DNA of 64,000 nt from an uncultured Pelagibacteraceae bacterium (GTDB taxonomy: Bacteria; Pseudomonadota; Alphaproteobacteria; Pelagibacterales; Pelagibacteraceae). The position numbers were made by a program, and so were the translations under genes. Where the stretch lies: positions 62,001 through 126,000 of the forward strand of contig CACADE010000001.1 in assembly GCA_902531175.1 (NCBI GenBank), read 5' to 3'. Within the stretch, counting starts at the first letter, position 1. The number at the start of each line of letters is the position of its first letter. The notes below the pieces were generated by a model, which saw only the letters and a list, made by a program, of their open reading frames with translations, ran no database searches and was not told the origin of the DNA. This document shows, one piece after another, positions 28,220 through 37,131 of this stretch.

Positions 28220-28240
28220 TAGACTCCAGTCAGGAGTCTA
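28220..28240 (-). promoter_or_regulatory. Hairpin with a GANTC site in each arm, upstream of ccrM
   Basis: A perfect inverted repeat with 8-base arms (TAGACTCC / GGAGTCTA) and a 5-base loop, 15 bases before the ccrM ATG. Each arm contains one GANTC (28222-28226 and 28234-28238), the expected target of the CcrM encoded next door; a third lies at 28294-28298 in the rnhB end. There is no U-tract after it on the ccrM strand, so it is not a standard terminator. A role in methylation-dependent or structural control of ccrM is inferred. Confidence 0.55.
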
Positions 28241-28282
28241 CGTCAACCTGTGATTGAATTAATTAATTGATAATTGTTATGA

Positions 28283-28858
28283 TTATTTTTTGAGACTCAA
28301 TATCTTGTGTATTGGTCGGAAGGTTTTTCTATGAAATCTAGTCACTCCAAATTTTTTAATAGCTTTAATATGATCCTTAGTTCCATAACCTGCATTATTA
28401 TCCCAGCCGTATTTTTTAAAAGAAAAAGACATCTTTTTCATTAGCTTATCTCTTTCAACTTTAGCAATAATCGATGCCGCTGAAATTTCAGGAATTTTTT
28501 CATCACCTTTTACAATAGTTTTAATTACATAATTTTTTAAATCTAGTGGTTTATTACCATCTATTAAAACTTTTTTAGGTTTCAATTTGAGTTTCTTAAT
28601 TGCTCTTTTCATTGAAAGTAGGCTAGCATTTAAAATATTAATTTTTTCAATTTCCTTTATTGATGCAGACCCTAACGCCCAAACTGAATTTTTTTTTATA
28701 TATTTAGCAAAAGTTTCCCTCTGGTTTTTATTAAGTTTTTTTGAATCTTTAAGAATTTTTCTATTAATTTCTTTATTTAATATAACAGCAGCTGCATAAA
28801 CTGGTCCTACAAGGCTTCCTCTTCCAACTTCATCAACCCCAGCAATAATTTTTTTCAT
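28283..28858 (-). CDS. rnhB: Ribonuclease HII
   Basis: Cleaves RNA-DNA hybrids and single ribonucleotides in DNA. The catalytic DE pair is in AGVDEVGRGSLVGPVYAAAV (D7, E8), a further carboxylate is in KVLIDGNKPL, and ISAASIIAKVERDKLM with NAGYGTKDHIKAI complete the family pattern. 191 residues. It lies between the uracil-DNA glycosylase and ccrM; rnhB-ccrM adjacency is common in alphaproteobacteria. It complements rnhA in the same window. Confidence 0.95.
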   Translation of the reverse strand: MKKIIAGVDEVGRGSLVGPVYAAAVILNKEINRKILKDSKKLNKNQRETFAKYIKKNSVWALGSASIKEIEKINILNASLLSMKRAIKKLKLKPKKVLIDGNKPLDLKNYVIKTIVKGDEKIPEISAASIIAKVERDKLMKKMSFSFKKYGWDNNAGYGTKDHIKAIKKFGVTRFHRKTFRPIHKILSLKK

Positions 28859-28877
28859 ATAAAATGTTATTAAAAAT

Positions 28878-29582
28878 TTAATTCTCTAAACCAGTTTCAT
28901 CTATTTTTTTTCTAATTTCTTTAAGATCGGCCCAAGAATATTTTTTTTGCTCCGCTTGTCTTAGCAGATATGCTGGGTGAAAAGTTATCATTGTTAAATA
29001 TGTTTTATTATTAATTATTACTTCTTTCCATTTTCCTCTTTCTTTAGAAATTTTAATTTTATTCCCGAAGAGCGCTTCCATTGCCGTGCTTCCCATTAAA
29101 ATAAGTATTTCTGGATTTATAATCGAAATATGTTTTCTTAAATATTCAGAGTATCTATTTATTTCTGATATTTCAGGCTTTCTGTTATTTGGAGGTCTAT
29201 AATTTACAACATTAGTTATATACACATTAGTTCTATCTAAATTAATAGCTTTCAACATTTTATTTAAAAGCATTCCCGCATCGCCAACAAAAGGTTTTCC
29301 TAATTCATCTTCTTTTTGTCCAGGTCCTTCACCTACAATCATTATTTTTGAAGATGAATTTCCATCACTGAAAACAAGATTTTTTGCACTATTTTTTAGT
29401 TCACAATCTTCAATCTTTTCTATTTCAACTCTAAGTTTTATTAATTCTTCAGATTTTTCCTCATTAGAAACATTATTTTTAAATCTATTTATTGGCTCAT
29501 CACTAAATTCATACTCAATACCTAGTTCGTTTAATAAATCATTATCAAATATGTCATTTTGATTTTTTTCATTTAAAGTCAT
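28878..29582 (-). CDS. Uracil-DNA glycosylase, family 4-like, lacking most Fe-S cysteines
   Basis: Removes uracil from DNA. Motif A is GEGPGQKEDELGKPFVG (84-100) and motif B is HPAYLLR (202-208), both as in family 4 UDG. The four cysteines that hold the 4Fe-4S cluster of that family are mostly missing: only C60 remains (EDCELKNSAKN), and the positions after NVV (NYRPP) and in the following helix are Tyr. A long charged N-terminal region (1-58) precedes the core. It diverges from the TPR gene across only 10 bases. Confidence 0.85.
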   Translation of the reverse strand: MTLNEKNQNDIFDNDLLNELGIEYEFSDEPINRFKNNVSNEEKSEELIKLRVEIEKIEDCELKNSAKNLVFSDGNSSSKIMIVGEGPGQKEDELGKPFVGDAGMLLNKMLKAINLDRTNVYITNVVNYRPPNNRKPEISEINRYSEYLRKHISIINPEILILMGSTAMEALFGNKIKISKERGKWKEVIINNKTYLTMITFHPAYLLRQAEQKKYSWADLKEIRKKIDETGLEN

Positions 29583-29592
29583 AAAGTAAAAA

Positions 29593-31272
29593 ATGTTCTT
29601 AAAAATTTTTTGTTTTATAATATTAATTTTATATCAAACAAATCTCTATTCAAAAGCAGCGAATGAAAAAGAATTCAACCAGAAGTATCTATCAAATTAT
29701 CTTTCGGCATTATTATCATTTGATAACCAGAAAAATAATGATGCTCTTAAGTTTTTTGAAAATTCAAAAATATTAATTCAATCACATGATAGTTTTTTGC
29801 AAGAATATGTATTTTCTTTACTTTTAGATGGACAGGTTAAAAAAGCAATTAACCAGGTAAAATATTCTAATACCTCAATAGGAGGAGATTTTTTTGAGGG
29901 AAATTTATTATTAATTTTAGATAGCATTAACAAGAAAAAGTTTAAACAAGCAGCTTTGAAGTTAAAAAAATTGGAAAAATTCAAAGAGGACGACTCATAC
30001 AAATTTATAATTTATTCTAGCTTAAAAAGTTACATTGACCTTTTTATATATAAAAAATCTGACATTGTTGAGCAATTTGGAAAATTAGATTTGATAAACA
30101 TGGCTTTTCAAAATTGTTATCTAAATTCCAAAAAAACTGAGTCTTATTTTTTAAATTTAATTAACGATCCTCAAAGCGATTACTCTAGATATACTTTTTT
30201 TTATTTGAGTAACGAAGTGTCTAATAATGACTTTGAAACAGTTGATAATTTTGCTGATACAATAGATCCTTTAAGAAGTAGTTTGCTTATTTCTCAAGTA
30301 AAAAAATGGATAGATGAAAAAAAATATACAAAATTAACACAGCATTTTTCATGCCAAAATGAGAATGATATTTTAGCAGAATTCTTTTTCCTTATATCTA
30401 ATTTTTATTCATCTCAAAGTAGATTTGATTACTCAAACATATATTTAAATATTTCAAATTATTTAAATCCAAAATTTTATTTTAATTTATCATTAATAGC
30501 TGAAAACTATCAGTCTAATAATAATTATGATCTGGCAAAAAAAACTTTCGAAAAATTTGATGATAAGGATGAAATATTTTTTTGGTACAAAACAAAGAAG
30601 ATTGCCAGAATTATAGCAGAGGAAGAAAATTATGATGCAAGTTTGAACTATATATTAAAAAATCTTGAAAAATTTAATAATAAATCGACAAAGATGATTT
30701 ATGATTTGGCAAATATTTACAAAAACTTTAAAAAATATGATGAGGCTATAAATTATTATACTTTGGCCTTAAAAAATTTAGATAAAAATTCTATGGCTTA
30801 TGCAGATGTTCTTTATCGCAGAGGTGGAGCGTATGAAAGATTAAAAAATTATGATTTGGCGGATAAGGATTTGCTAAATTCAATTAAAATTAGACCTGAC
30901 GAACCCTATACACTTAACTATCTCGCTTATAGTTGGTTAGAAAGAGGATATAAAATTGAAGAAGCAATAGAAATGTTAAATCAAGCTTACAAAGGGAAAG
31001 AAGAAGACCCCTACATAACAGACTCAGTTGGTTGGGGTTATTATTTGACAGGAAATTATATTGAAGCAGAAAAATATTTAAGAAAAGCTGTTGAATTGTT
31101 ACCAAGTGATCCTGTTGCAAGTGATCATTATGGGGATGTTCTTTGGCAATTAAATAGAAAAATCCAAGCTAATTATTTTTGGAAAAGTGCTTTAAATAGC
31201 GATGAAGCAGATGAAGAATTAAAAATTAAAGTTAAGGAAAAATTATATAATGGCTTAAATAATAATTCTTAA
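29593..31272 (+). CDS. Exported tetratricopeptide-repeat protein
   Basis: Protein of 559 residues with an N-terminal signal sequence (MFLKIFCFIILILYQTNLYS), so it is probably periplasmic or outer-membrane-facing. TPR units are clearest in the C-terminal third, for example YRRGGAYERLKNYDLADKD and YYLTGNYIEAEKYLRKAVE. Such proteins scaffold complexes; partner and role are not visible. It is followed directly by ispE with no gap (stop, then ATG). Confidence 0.8.
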   Translation: MFLKIFCFIILILYQTNLYSKAANEKEFNQKYLSNYLSALLSFDNQKNNDALKFFENSKILIQSHDSFLQEYVFSLLLDGQVKKAINQVKYSNTSIGGDFFEGNLLLILDSINKKKFKQAALKLKKLEKFKEDDSYKFIIYSSLKSYIDLFIYKKSDIVEQFGKLDLINMAFQNCYLNSKKTESYFLNLINDPQSDYSRYTFFYLSNEVSNNDFETVDNFADTIDPLRSSLLISQVKKWIDEKKYTKLTQHFSCQNENDILAEFFFLISNFYSSQSRFDYSNIYLNISNYLNPKFYFNLSLIAENYQSNNNYDLAKKTFEKFDDKDEIFFWYKTKKIARIIAEEENYDASLNYILKNLEKFNNKSTKMIYDLANIYKNFKKYDEAINYYTLALKNLDKNSMAYADVLYRRGGAYERLKNYDLADKDLLNSIKIRPDEPYTLNYLAYSWLERGYKIEEAIEMLNQAYKGKEEDPYITDSVGWGYYLTGNYIEAEKYLRKAVELLPSDPVASDHYGDVLWQLNRKIQANYFWKSALNSDEADEELKIKVKEKLYNGLNNNS

Positions 31273-32115
31273 ATGAAGTTTCATAAAATAAAATCTTTTG
31301 CAAAAGTTAACTTAACTTTAAAAATTCTAAATAAATACTCAAATGGTTATCATAAAATTGAAAGTTTAATATCTAAGATCAATTTGGCTGATGAGATTTT
31401 AATAAAAGAGATACAAGGTTCAAAAAATAGAATATCTTTTAGTGGGAAATTTTCCTCAAATATTTCAAATACAAATACAATTTCAAATCTACTAAAAATA
31501 TTAAATAATCATAATTATATTAAAAATAAAAAATTCAATATCAAAGTAAAAAAAAATATACCCCAATCCTCTGGTATGGGAGGGGGATCAATGAATGCAG
31601 CATCCATTTTGAACTATTTATTTAAAAAAAGAATAATTAAAACTACAAAAAATAATTTAATAAAAATTGCAAATAAAGTTGGTTCAGATGTAATTTTGGG
31701 TCTTTATGAGAGTCCAATGATCCTACAAGGGCAAAATATAAGTAAAATAAATAAAAAATTAAATTTTCATTTGTTAATAATAAAGCCTAATTTTGGATGT
31801 TCTACCAAGATGATTTATGCAAAACACAAAGGATTTTCAAAGAGCCTCTTCAATAAATCAAACAAGATTGACAGACAAGATCTATTAAAAGTTTCAAATA
31901 ACGATTTAGAGAGAGCAGCTTTTAATAAATATCCAATTTTAAGAAAGATCAAAAGTTACTTGCAAAATTTAGATAATATTTACTTTGCAAATATGACAGG
32001 ATCAGGTTCTACTATTATTGGTTATTTTTTAACCAAAAATGCGGCAATAAAAGCTCAAAAAAAATTAAAAAATAAATATAAAAACTATTGGTGTATTTAC
32101 TCTAAAACTATATAA
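31273..32115 (+). CDS. ispE: 4-diphosphocytidyl-2-C-methyl-D-erythritol kinase
   Basis: GHMP kinase of the MEP isoprenoid pathway. The ATP-binding glycine-rich motif is PQSSGMGGGSMNAASIL, the N-terminus reads FAKVNLTLKILNKYSNGYHKI, and the C-terminal GHMP motif is MTGSGSTIIGYF. 280 residues. It works upstream of ispH, which is also in this window. It begins immediately after the TPR gene stop. Confidence 0.93.
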   Translation: MKFHKIKSFAKVNLTLKILNKYSNGYHKIESLISKINLADEILIKEIQGSKNRISFSGKFSSNISNTNTISNLLKILNNHNYIKNKKFNIKVKKNIPQSSGMGGGSMNAASILNYLFKKRIIKTTKNNLIKIANKVGSDVILGLYESPMILQGQNISKINKKLNFHLLIIKPNFGCSTKMIYAKHKGFSKSLFNKSNKIDRQDLLKVSNNDLERAAFNKYPILRKIKSYLQNLDNIYFANMTGSGSTIIGYFLTKNAAIKAQKKLKNKYKNYWCIYSKTI

Positions 32116-32147
32116 AGCTTTTTTTTTGTGTTATACGAAAAACATCT

Positions 32148-32222
32148 TGGGGTGTAGCCAAGTGGTAAGGCAGCGGTTTTTGGTACCGCCATTCCTAGGT
32201 TCGAATCCTAGCACCCCAGCCA
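32148..32222 (+). tRNA. tRNA-Gln (anticodon TTG)
   Basis: A complete cloverleaf of 75 bases with encoded CCA. The acceptor stem pairs TGGGGTG (32148-32154) with CACCCCA (32212-32218), discriminator G, then CCA. The anticodon stem GCGGT/ACCGC encloses the loop TTTTGGT with anticodon TTG at 32180-32182. The T arm is CCTAG GTTCGAA TCCTAGG-like with the TTCGAAT loop. Its CCA end is only three bases before the ATG of the CCA-adding enzyme gene. Confidence 0.97.
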
Positions 32223-32225
32223 TTT

Positions 32226-33497
32226 ATGAAAGCTTTACTTAAAAAAATTTTTAAAAACAAAAAAATTTCAAGCGATAAAGATCTCAAATTTCTAGATTTA
32301 AAAAATAATAAGGGAGTAAATAAAATATTTGATGCAATAAATAACTACAACGAAACCAGCGAGATTAGATATGTTGGTGGTTGTGTAAGAAAAATTTTAA
32401 ATGATGAAATAACAGATGATATCGACCTTGCAACTAATTTAACTCCTGATCAGGTTAAGCAATGTTTAGATAAAAACCAAATAAAGTTTTTTGAAACAGG
32501 AATTGAACATGGCACAATCACAGCAGTGATTGATGATCAAAATTTTGAAATTACAACATTAAGAAAAGATGTAAAAACAGATGGAAGGCATGCTGTCGTA
32601 GAATATACAACTAATTGGAAGGAAGATTCATTAAGGAGAGATTTTTCAATAAATTCAATATATTCAGATTTAGACGGGAATTTATATGATCCAAATTCTG
32701 GTCATAAAGATTTAAATACTGGAATTATTAAATTTATAGGTGATCCAGAAACTAGAATAAAAGAAGATTACTTAAGAATTATTAGATATTTAAGATTTTA
32801 TACTGAATATAGCAAAATCGATCATGAAATTAATATAATAAAAATCATAAAAAAAAATATAGAGGGTTTAGGAAAAATATCAAAAGAAAGACAATTCAAT
32901 GAATTAAAAAAAATTCTCAAATTGGATAACTTTTTAAAGTTATTTAAAAATAAAACCTCTTGTGAATTATTTTCATTAATTTTCCCTCAACTAAAAAATT
33001 TTAAAAAATTAAGCAAGTTATCAAAACCACAAGAAAAGATATTTAAAAATAAAAGTTTAATTTTCATCATTTCTTTTCTTGTAATCGATGAAACTGACAA
33101 TTCTGACTATTTTGTTTACAAATATAATTTACCCAATGAGTTAAAAGATAAAATTAATTTTCTAAAAAATAATTCGCTCAATAAAGAAAGTACTAAAATT
33201 TTTAACAAGAAAGATTTACAAAAAATATTTTATTATGAGGGTAAATCTAGCACAATCGATTTAATTGATTTCAATTTAATATATTTTAAACAAAGTAAAA
33301 AACTTTCAGAATATAAAACTTACTTTGAAAAATTAGATAAACCAGAATTTCCAATAAAAGCTCAGTTATTAATAAATGATTATGGATTAAAGGAGGGAAG
33401 GGAATTGGGTCAAAAATTAAAAAATTTAGAATTGAAATGGATTGAAAATAATTTTAATTTATCAAAAAAAGATATGGAAAAAGTTTTATCAAATTAA
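32226..33497 (+). CDS. CCA-adding enzyme / tRNA nucleotidyltransferase-polyA polymerase family
   Basis: Class II nucleotidyltransferase that builds or repairs the 3' CCA of tRNAs. The head motif is [22 protein letters not shown], with GGxxR at 51-55 and the metal Asp pair D65/D67; [15 protein letters not shown] and the [11 protein letters not shown] motif follow. The polyA polymerase pcnB is closely related, but alphaproteobacteria with one copy use it for CCA. 423 residues. It starts three bases after tRNA-Gln, with no room for a Shine-Dalgarno outside the tRNA. Confidence 0.88.
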   Translation: MKALLKKIFKNKKISSDKDLKFLDLKNNKGVNKIFDAINNYNETSEIRYVGGCVRKILNDEITDDIDLATNLTPDQVKQCLDKNQIKFFETGIEHGTITAVIDDQNFEITTLRKDVKTDGRHAVVEYTTNWKEDSLRRDFSINSIYSDLDGNLYDPNSGHKDLNTGIIKFIGDPETRIKEDYLRIIRYLRFYTEYSKIDHEINIIKIIKKNIEGLGKISKERQFNELKKILKLDNFLKLFKNKTSCELFSLIFPQLKNFKKLSKLSKPQEKIFKNKSLIFIISFLVIDETDNSDYFVYKYNLPNELKDKINFLKNNSLNKESTKIFNKKDLQKIFYYEGKSSTIDLIDFNLIYFKQSKKLSEYKTYFEKLDKPEFPIKAQLLINDYGLKEGRELGQKLKNLELKWIENNFNLSKKDMEKVLSN

Positions 33498-33970
33498 ACG
33501 TATTTAACGTCTACAATCTCAAAATTTTTTGTCCCTGCTGGTGTATTTATCTCTACAAGATCCCCTTTATTTTTACCTATGAGACCTTTTCCTATTGGTG
33601 ATTGAAAATAAAGAAGCTTTTGTTTTAGATCTGCCTCGTCTTTACCAACAATTTTGTAATTTATTTTTTCATTTGTATCTAAATTTTGCAGGTAAACTGT
33701 TGATCCAAATATCACTTTTCCATCATTACTAATCTTGGTGATATCAATTACATTTGCTCTCGCAATTAAATCTTCAACTTCTTGAATTCTTCCCTCATTA
33801 TGTGATTGCTGTTCTTTTGCAGCATGATATTCAGCATTTTCTTTCAAATCTCCATGTGATCTCGCCTCAGCAATGGCTGCAACAATTTCGGGTCTCTTTT
33901 TTTCTTTTAAAAAAATTAATTCACTTTTTAATTTTTCTAATCCTTCAGTAGTAATTGGTTCTTTATCCAT
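33494..33970 (-). CDS. greA: Transcription elongation factor GreA
   Basis: Rescues backtracked RNA polymerase by stimulating transcript cleavage. The coiled-coil domain has [16 protein letters not shown] and the tip acidic region [20 protein letters not shown], and the C-terminal FKBP-like domain includes [18 protein letters not shown]. 158 residues, standard. Its end overlaps the CCA enzyme gene end by four bases (convergent), and it follows hemF by three bases on the same strand. Confidence 0.96.
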   Translation of the reverse strand: MDKEPITTEGLEKLKSELIFLKEKKRPEIVAAIAEARSHGDLKENAEYHAAKEQQSHNEGRIQEVEDLIARANVIDITKISNDGKVIFGSTVYLQNLDTNEKINYKIVGKDEADLKQKLLYFQSPIGKGLIGKNKGDLVEINTPAGTKNFEIVDVKYV

Positions 33971-33973
33971 AAT

Positions 33974-34798
33974 TTACCATTTAGCCGTTGGTGGTAATGA
34001 CATAAGTATAGCTTCAACATTTCCGCCAGTTTGTAAACCAAATTTTGTCCCCCTATCGTGTAATAAATTAAACTCAACATATCTACCTCTTTTTTTGTAT
34101 TGAATTTCTTTATCTTTAATTGTCCATTTTAATTTATTTTTTTTCTCAATTATTTCATTAGAAATGTTTTTAAAACTTATTCCCACTTCTCTTACAAAAG
34201 AAAAATCTTTTTCCCAATTATTTTTTTTATAATCAAAAAATATTCCGCCAATACCTCTTGGCTCTTTCCTATGTGGTAAATAAAAATATTCATCACACCA
34301 CTTTTTATATTTTTTGTAATAATTTTTGTTGTGTTTATCACATGATTTTTTTAGTTCTGAATGAAACCAATTTTCTAATTTCTTATCTTTCATACAAGGT
34401 GTAACATCCATTCCACCTCCAAACCAACCAAATGAAGTAACTATATACCTTGTGTTAAAATGCATCGCAGGCACATGAGGATTTTTCATATGCATAACAA
34501 CAGATATTCCAGATGCCCAAAATTTAGAACTCTTTTTAGTTCCTGGAAGTTTATTTTTAAATTCTTTTGAAAATTTTCCATAAACTTCTGAAAAATTTAC
34601 TCCTACTTTGTCAAAAATTTTACCATTTTCTAAAATTCTGTATTGTCCGCCACCTTCATCATTACTTTTACTTCTATTCCAATTTGTAATTTTAAATTTG
34701 GTTCTATTGCCCTCTTTTTCCTCTATTTCTCTACAAAGTACTTCTTGTAAAGTTTTAAACCAATTTTTTGCTAATTTTTTTTTTATGTATTGATCCAT
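33974..34798 (-). CDS. hemF: Coproporphyrinogen III oxidase, aerobic
   Basis: Oxygen-dependent decarboxylase of heme synthesis, converting coproporphyrinogen III to protoporphyrinogen IX. Conserved blocks are VPAMHFNTRYIVTSFGWFG, GGMDVTPCM, FYLPHRKEPRGIGGIFFDY and ERGTKFGL-like DRGTKFGLQTGGNVEAIL near the C-terminus. 274 residues. It abuts trmL (no gap) and precedes greA. Heme demand is high given the bc1 and aa3 genes in this window. Confidence 0.95.
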   Translation of the reverse strand: MDQYIKKKLAKNWFKTLQEVLCREIEEKEGNRTKFKITNWNRSKSNDEGGGQYRILENGKIFDKVGVNFSEVYGKFSKEFKNKLPGTKKSSKFWASGISVVMHMKNPHVPAMHFNTRYIVTSFGWFGGGMDVTPCMKDKKLENWFHSELKKSCDKHNKNYYKKYKKWCDEYFYLPHRKEPRGIGGIFFDYKKNNWEKDFSFVREVGISFKNISNEIIEKKNKLKWTIKDKEIQYKKRGRYVEFNLLHDRGTKFGLQTGGNVEAILMSLPPTAKW

Positions 34799-35275
34799 TT
34801 AACTTAACTGTCTTATAAATTCTGAAGCTCCTATGGCCACTGATATTGAAATGTTTAATGATCTTTTATTTTTTATCATTGGAATCTTAATTCTTTCATT
34901 AACCTTAGAATGTACATCTTCTGGAACACCAGCACTTTCTCTGCCAAAGAGCAATATATCATTACGCTTAAATTTAAACTTTGTATAAACTTTGCTAGCT
35001 TTTGTCGTCATTAAAACCACTCTATTTTTATTATTTTCATCAAAGAATTCTTTAGGGCTCTTGTAAAATTTAATTTCACTGTAATCTAAATAATCCATAA
35101 CAACTCTCTTGAACCTTTTATCGCTAAATAAAAACCCACAAGGTTCAATGATTTCTAAACTAGCCCCTAGGCAAGAACAAGTTCGAATAATTGAGGCTGT
35201 ATTTTGAGGAATATCCGGCTGATATAGAGCTACTTTTAGACCGAGTTTTAAAGGTTTCTGTGTCATTGTTACCAT
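34799..35275 (-). CDS. trmL: tRNA (cytidine(34)-2'-O)-methyltransferase
   Basis: SPOUT methyltransferase that modifies the wobble base of certain leucine tRNAs. The N-terminal [18 protein letters not shown], the central [16 protein letters not shown] and the C-terminal [19 protein letters not shown] form the knotted SAM site. 158 residues. M4 (35266) is an equally good start. It diverges from petA across 60 bases and leads the trmL-hemF-greA run. Confidence 0.93.
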   Translation of the reverse strand: MVTMTQKPLKLGLKVALYQPDIPQNTASIIRTCSCLGASLEIIEPCGFLFSDKRFKRVVMDYLDYSEIKFYKSPKEFFDENNKNRVVLMTTKASKVYTKFKFKRNDILLFGRESAGVPEDVHSKVNERIKIPMIKNKRSLNISISVAIGASEFIRQLS

Positions 35276-35294
35276 AGAAATATCTCTTTTTTAT

Positions 35295-35310
35295 TATATG
35301 AAATCATATA
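35295..35310. promoter_or_regulatory. Perfect inverted repeat in the trmL/petA intergenic gap
   Basis: TATATGA, two bases, TCATATA: perfect 7-base arms in a 60-base divergent promoter region. It could be a regulator binding site controlling the bc1 operon, trmL, or both. AT-rich DNA makes such repeats by chance fairly often, so confidence is low. Confidence 0.3.
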
Positions 35311-35335
35311 TTACCAAAGTTATAAAATATTAAAG

Positions 35336-35857
35336 ATGTCAGATCAAAAAGACGAAAAAAAGACCAACAGAAGAGATTTCTTGTTTACTGCTACTGCCGC
35401 CGCAGGTGCAGTTGGAGTGGGTGCTGCTGTTTGGCCATTAGTCGATCAAATGAACCCAGATGCCTCTGTAAAAGCATTGGCAAGCACAGAAGTAGATGTG
35501 AGTTCAATGCAACCTGGACAATCTTTAACAGTTCTTTGGAGAGGTAAACCAGTTTTTATAAAGAGAAGAACGGATGATGAAATTAAAAAAGCGAGAGCAG
35601 TTGACATCAATGATCTTAAGCATCCTGAAAAAGATGAAGATAGAGCAAAAAATCCTGAATGGTTAGTGATGCTAGGGATTTGTACTCATCTAGGATGTGT
35701 TCCATTAACAGATAAAGGTGATTATGACGGTTGGTTTTGTCCTTGCCATGGTTCTCATTATGATACATCTGGTAGAATTAGAAAAGGACCAGCTCCAACT
35801 AATATGGAGATACCTAAATACGAATTTGTAAATACTAACACGATTAAGATTGGATAA
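35336..35857 (+). CDS. petA: Ubiquinol-cytochrome c reductase iron-sulfur (Rieske) subunit
   Basis: 2Fe-2S subunit of the bc1 complex. A twin-Arg-type anchor ([19 protein letters not shown]) is followed by the soluble domain. Rieske box I is CTHLGC (C116, H118, C121) and box II is CPCHGSHYD (C135, C137, H138). The 173-residue length is normal. It is the first gene of petABC, two bases before petB. Confidence 0.97.
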   Translation: MSDQKDEKKTNRRDFLFTATAAAGAVGVGAAVWPLVDQMNPDASVKALASTEVDVSSMQPGQSLTVLWRGKPVFIKRRTDDEIKKARAVDINDLKHPEKDEDRAKNPEWLVMLGICTHLGCVPLTDKGDYDGWFCPCHGSHYDTSGRIRKGPAPTNMEIPKYEFVNTNTIKIG

Positions 35858-35859
35858 AT

Positions 35860-37131
35860 ATGAGTGATCACGAATACACACCTAGTTCAAAATTTGGTAA
35901 ATGGTTTAATGATAGACTGCCTTTGCTTACATTGGCAAATCACTTAACAGATTACCCTACACCAAAAAATTTAAATTACTGGTGGACTTTTGGTGGGATA
36001 TTAACTTTTTGCTTAATTACCCAAATAGTAACAGGATTAGTTTTGGCTATGCACTACATTGCTCATGCAGATATGGCATTCAGCAGTGTTGAACATATAA
36101 TGAGAGATGTGAATTATGGATGGTTGTTAAGATATGTTCATGCAAATGGTGCTTCCATGTTTTTCTTAGCAGTTTATATTCATATCTTTAGATCTTTATT
36201 TTATGGATCATATAAATCTCCTAGAGAAATAATTTGGATACTTGGAATTATAATTTATCTTCTGATGATGGCAGCTGCTTTTATGGGATATGTTCTTCCT
36301 TGGGGGCAAATGAGTTTTTGGGGAGCAACAGTAATAACGAATTTATTTAGTGCAATTCCACTTGTGGGAGAGAGTATAACAACTTGGTTATGGGGCGGTT
36401 ACTCAGTTGATAATCCAACTCTAACAAGATTTTTTACTCTTCATTACTTGATACCATTTTTAATATTAGGGCTTGTAGTACTTCACATATGGGCATTACA
36501 TGTTCCTGGAAATAACAATCCAGTTGGTATTGATATTAAAAAACCTTCTAAAGATACAGTTCCGTTTCATCCATACATCGTAATTAAAGATGCTTTTGCG
36601 TTATTAATGTTTTGTATTGTTTTTGCGTTGTTTGTATTTTATCAGCCAAATATTTTAGGACATGCTGATAATTATATCGAGGCGGATCCACTTGTAACTC
36701 CTGCTCATATAGTTCCTGAGTGGTACTTATTACCTTTTTATGCGATCTTAAGATCGGTTCCTGATAAACTTATGGGTGTTGTTGCTATGTTATCAGCTAT
36801 TTTAATTTTAGCTGCTTTACCATGGTTGGATACGTCAAAAGTTAGATCAGCAGTTTTCAGACCGTTATTTAGACAGTTCTACTGGATCTTGGTAGCTGAT
36901 GTTTTAATTCTAGGGTATGTAGGAGCGATGCCAGCTGAAGGATTGTACTTGTTAATTGCAAGAGTTGCTACAGCGTATTACTTTGCGCATTTTTTAATTA
37001 TTCTTCCAGTTTTAGGATGGAAAGAAAAAACTACCCCGCTGCCTTTGAGCATTACCGAGCCAGTCTTAGGAGGCTCGCCAAATTTAGCTGCAGCAAGGAG
37101 TGATGAAAAAATAGAAAAAACAACAAAGTGA
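35860..37131 (+). CDS. petB: Cytochrome b of the bc1 complex
   Basis: Membrane subunit carrying hemes bL and bH and both quinone sites. Recognised by [15 protein letters not shown], the first heme-ligand helix region [16 protein letters not shown], the second with [20 protein letters not shown], and the Qo-site PEWY motif in [15 protein letters not shown]. 423 residues. Its stop overlaps the GTG start of petC (GTGA). Confidence 0.97.
   Translation: MSDHEYTPSSKFGKWFNDRLPLLTLANHLTDYPTPKNLNYWWTFGGILTFCLITQIVTGLVLAMHYIAHADMAFSSVEHIMRDVNYGWLLRYVHANGASMFFLAVYIHIFRSLFYGSYKSPREIIWILGIIIYLLMMAAAFMGYVLPWGQMSFWGATVITNLFSAIPLVGESITTWLWGGYSVDNPTLTRFFTLHYLIPFLILGLVVLHIWALHVPGNNNPVGIDIKKPSKDTVPFHPYIVIKDAFALLMFCIVFALFVFYQPNILGHADNYIEADPLVTPAHIVPEWYLLPFYAILRSVPDKLMGVVAMLSAILILAALPWLDTSKVRSAVFRPLFRQFYWILVADVLILGYVGAMPAEGLYLLIARVATAYYFAHFLIILPVLGWKEKTTPLPLSITEPVLGGSPNLAAARSDEKIEKTTK

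Noticed and set aside
32112-32130. T-run after ispE as a terminator
   Set aside because: No GC hairpin precedes the T-run, only the self-complementary AAAGCTTT, so a terminator is not supported.
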